DNA of 13,869 nucleotides from Anaerolineae bacterium. Lineage in GTDB: Bacteria > Chloroflexota > Anaerolineae > Anaerolineales > Villigracilaceae. The notes under the pieces are model-generated. The model worked only from the letters and a program-made list of their open reading frames with translations. It was not told the origin of the DNA and made no database searches. The DNA lies in NCBI GenBank assembly GCA_003524705.1, contig DQGV01000357.1, positions 1 through 13,869 of the forward strand, given 5' to 3'. Of the stretch, positions 13,478 to 13,869 are shown in pieces. Positions within the stretch are counted from its first letter, which is position 1; each line of letters begins with the position of its first letter. A program made the position numbers and the translations under genes.

Positions 13478-13869
13478 ATGAATAAATGTTACATGTTCGT
13501 TTTGCTGACTCTCATTGTGACATCTGCAATGATTCTCAGCGCCTGTGCGCCAGCCGCCACAGAAGCACCTACCGAAGCCCCCGCTACTGAAGCACCAACT
13601 GAAGAGCCAACTCCTGAACCAACAGAAGCCCCACCAGCTATTGGTTCACCGGAACACCCAATCAAAGTATTGTTTGTTCCTTCAGTTGATGCCAACATCA
13701 TCGTCACCGGTGGTGAAGTGATGGCTCAAGCTTTAAATGAAGCCACTGGCTTAACATTTGAAGTAACTGTACCAACTTCATATGCCGCCACCATTGAAGA
13801 AATGTGTGCTTCCCCAACAGACACAATGGCATTCATCCCTGGTCTTGGGTATGCTATCGCCAGCCAATT
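13478..13869 (+). CDS. PhnD-like phosphonate/phosphite-type ABC substrate-binding lipoprotein, 3' truncated by window
   Basis: The first 130 residues of a longer protein that runs off the window edge. A lipobox LSAC with Cys23 after a hydrophobic stretch marks it as a lipoprotein, followed by a repetitive Thr-Glu-Ala-Pro linker (about 28-53). The mature start reads HPIKVLFVPSVDANIIVTGGEVMAQALNEATG, then a VPTSYAATIEEMC and a MAFIPGLGYAIA segment, the arrangement of the PhnD/phosphonate-phosphite binding family, in which the ligand sits between two lobes. RBS AGAGGAG lies about 5 nt before the ATG. The downstream permease and ATPase genes would be expected beyond the window. Ligand (phosphonate, phosphite or something else) is not decidable from this half. 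Confidence 0.8.
   Translation, partial: MNKCYMFVLLTLIVTSAMILSACAPAATEAPTEAPATEAPTEEPTPEPTEAPPAIGSPEHPIKVLFVPSVDANIIVTGGEVMAQALNEATGLTFEVTVPTSYAATIEEMCASPTDTMAFIPGLGYAIASQ

Noticed and set aside
13489..13707. - strand frame rich in Gly-Ala-Ser-Val repeats
   Set aside because: It is the antisense shadow of the TEAP linker codons in the lipoprotein gene and has no ribosome site.
1..13869. tRNA, rRNA, CRISPR array or transposase genes
   Set aside because: No cloverleaf, rRNA core sequence, regularly spaced repeats or transposase motifs were seen on either strand by eye.

Overview
The window is AT-rich DNA from a free-living bacterium, most likely a member of the Chloroflexi, class Anaerolineae. 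That placement is inferred from the style of the proteins: a lipoprotein with an 'ACANPL' start and a low-complexity linker, a TEAP-repeat lipoprotein, PII-like c-di-AMP receptors of the DarA/PstA type, and a USP-GpgS fusion. No rRNA, tRNA or marker phylogeny is available to confirm it. I see no phage genes, transposase or CRISPR array.

Left part (1-5350, all + strand). After a 98-bp imperfect inverted repeat comes a tight operon. It holds two GT-B (GT4-type) glycosyltransferases that look like distant paralogues, then a 602-aa protein joining two universal-stress (USP) domains to a glucosyl-3-phosphoglycerate synthase (GT81/GpgS) domain. Two small PII-like proteins of the cyclic-di-AMP receptor family follow, and a strong hairpin terminator closes the block. 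GpgS makes the precursor of the compatible solute glucosylglycerate (or of larger glucosylglycerate-primed sugars), and c-di-AMP is an osmotic second messenger. The block therefore reads as a plausible osmo/stress-adaptation locus; that link is inference.

Middle part (5358-9341). A TolB-like beta-propeller lipoprotein (+) converges on a membrane-anchored alpha/beta hydrolase (-) at a shared bidirectional terminator. panC (pantothenate synthetase, -) is separated from the hydrolase by a 140-bp patch of short palindromes. Divergent from panC is a well-promoted gene for a 67-aa protein. It is followed by a hairpin, then a 20-codon upstream ORF with a strong Shine-Dalgarno that overlaps the start of ssb (single-stranded DNA-binding protein).

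Right part (9340-13220, - strand). This is a five-gene operon reading right to left: an ECF sigma factor; a zinc-finger anti-sigma domain fused to an ABC-2-type membrane permease; two further permeases; and an ABC ATPase. All junctions are overlapping or within 16 nt. The three permeases share a cytoplasmic-loop motif (E-L-x-x-(S/A)-T-P). Anti-sigma factor and transporter being one polypeptide suggests that transporter state directly gates the sigma factor, and this is the most interesting system here. The module is bracketed by two near-identical elements in the same orientation (18 of 19 bases, each followed by a hairpin and T-run).

Right edge (13303-13869). A sigma70-type promoter overlapped by a perfect palindrome drives a truncated lipoprotein gene for a PhnD-like (phosphonate/phosphite-type) ABC substrate-binding protein with a TEAP-rich linker.
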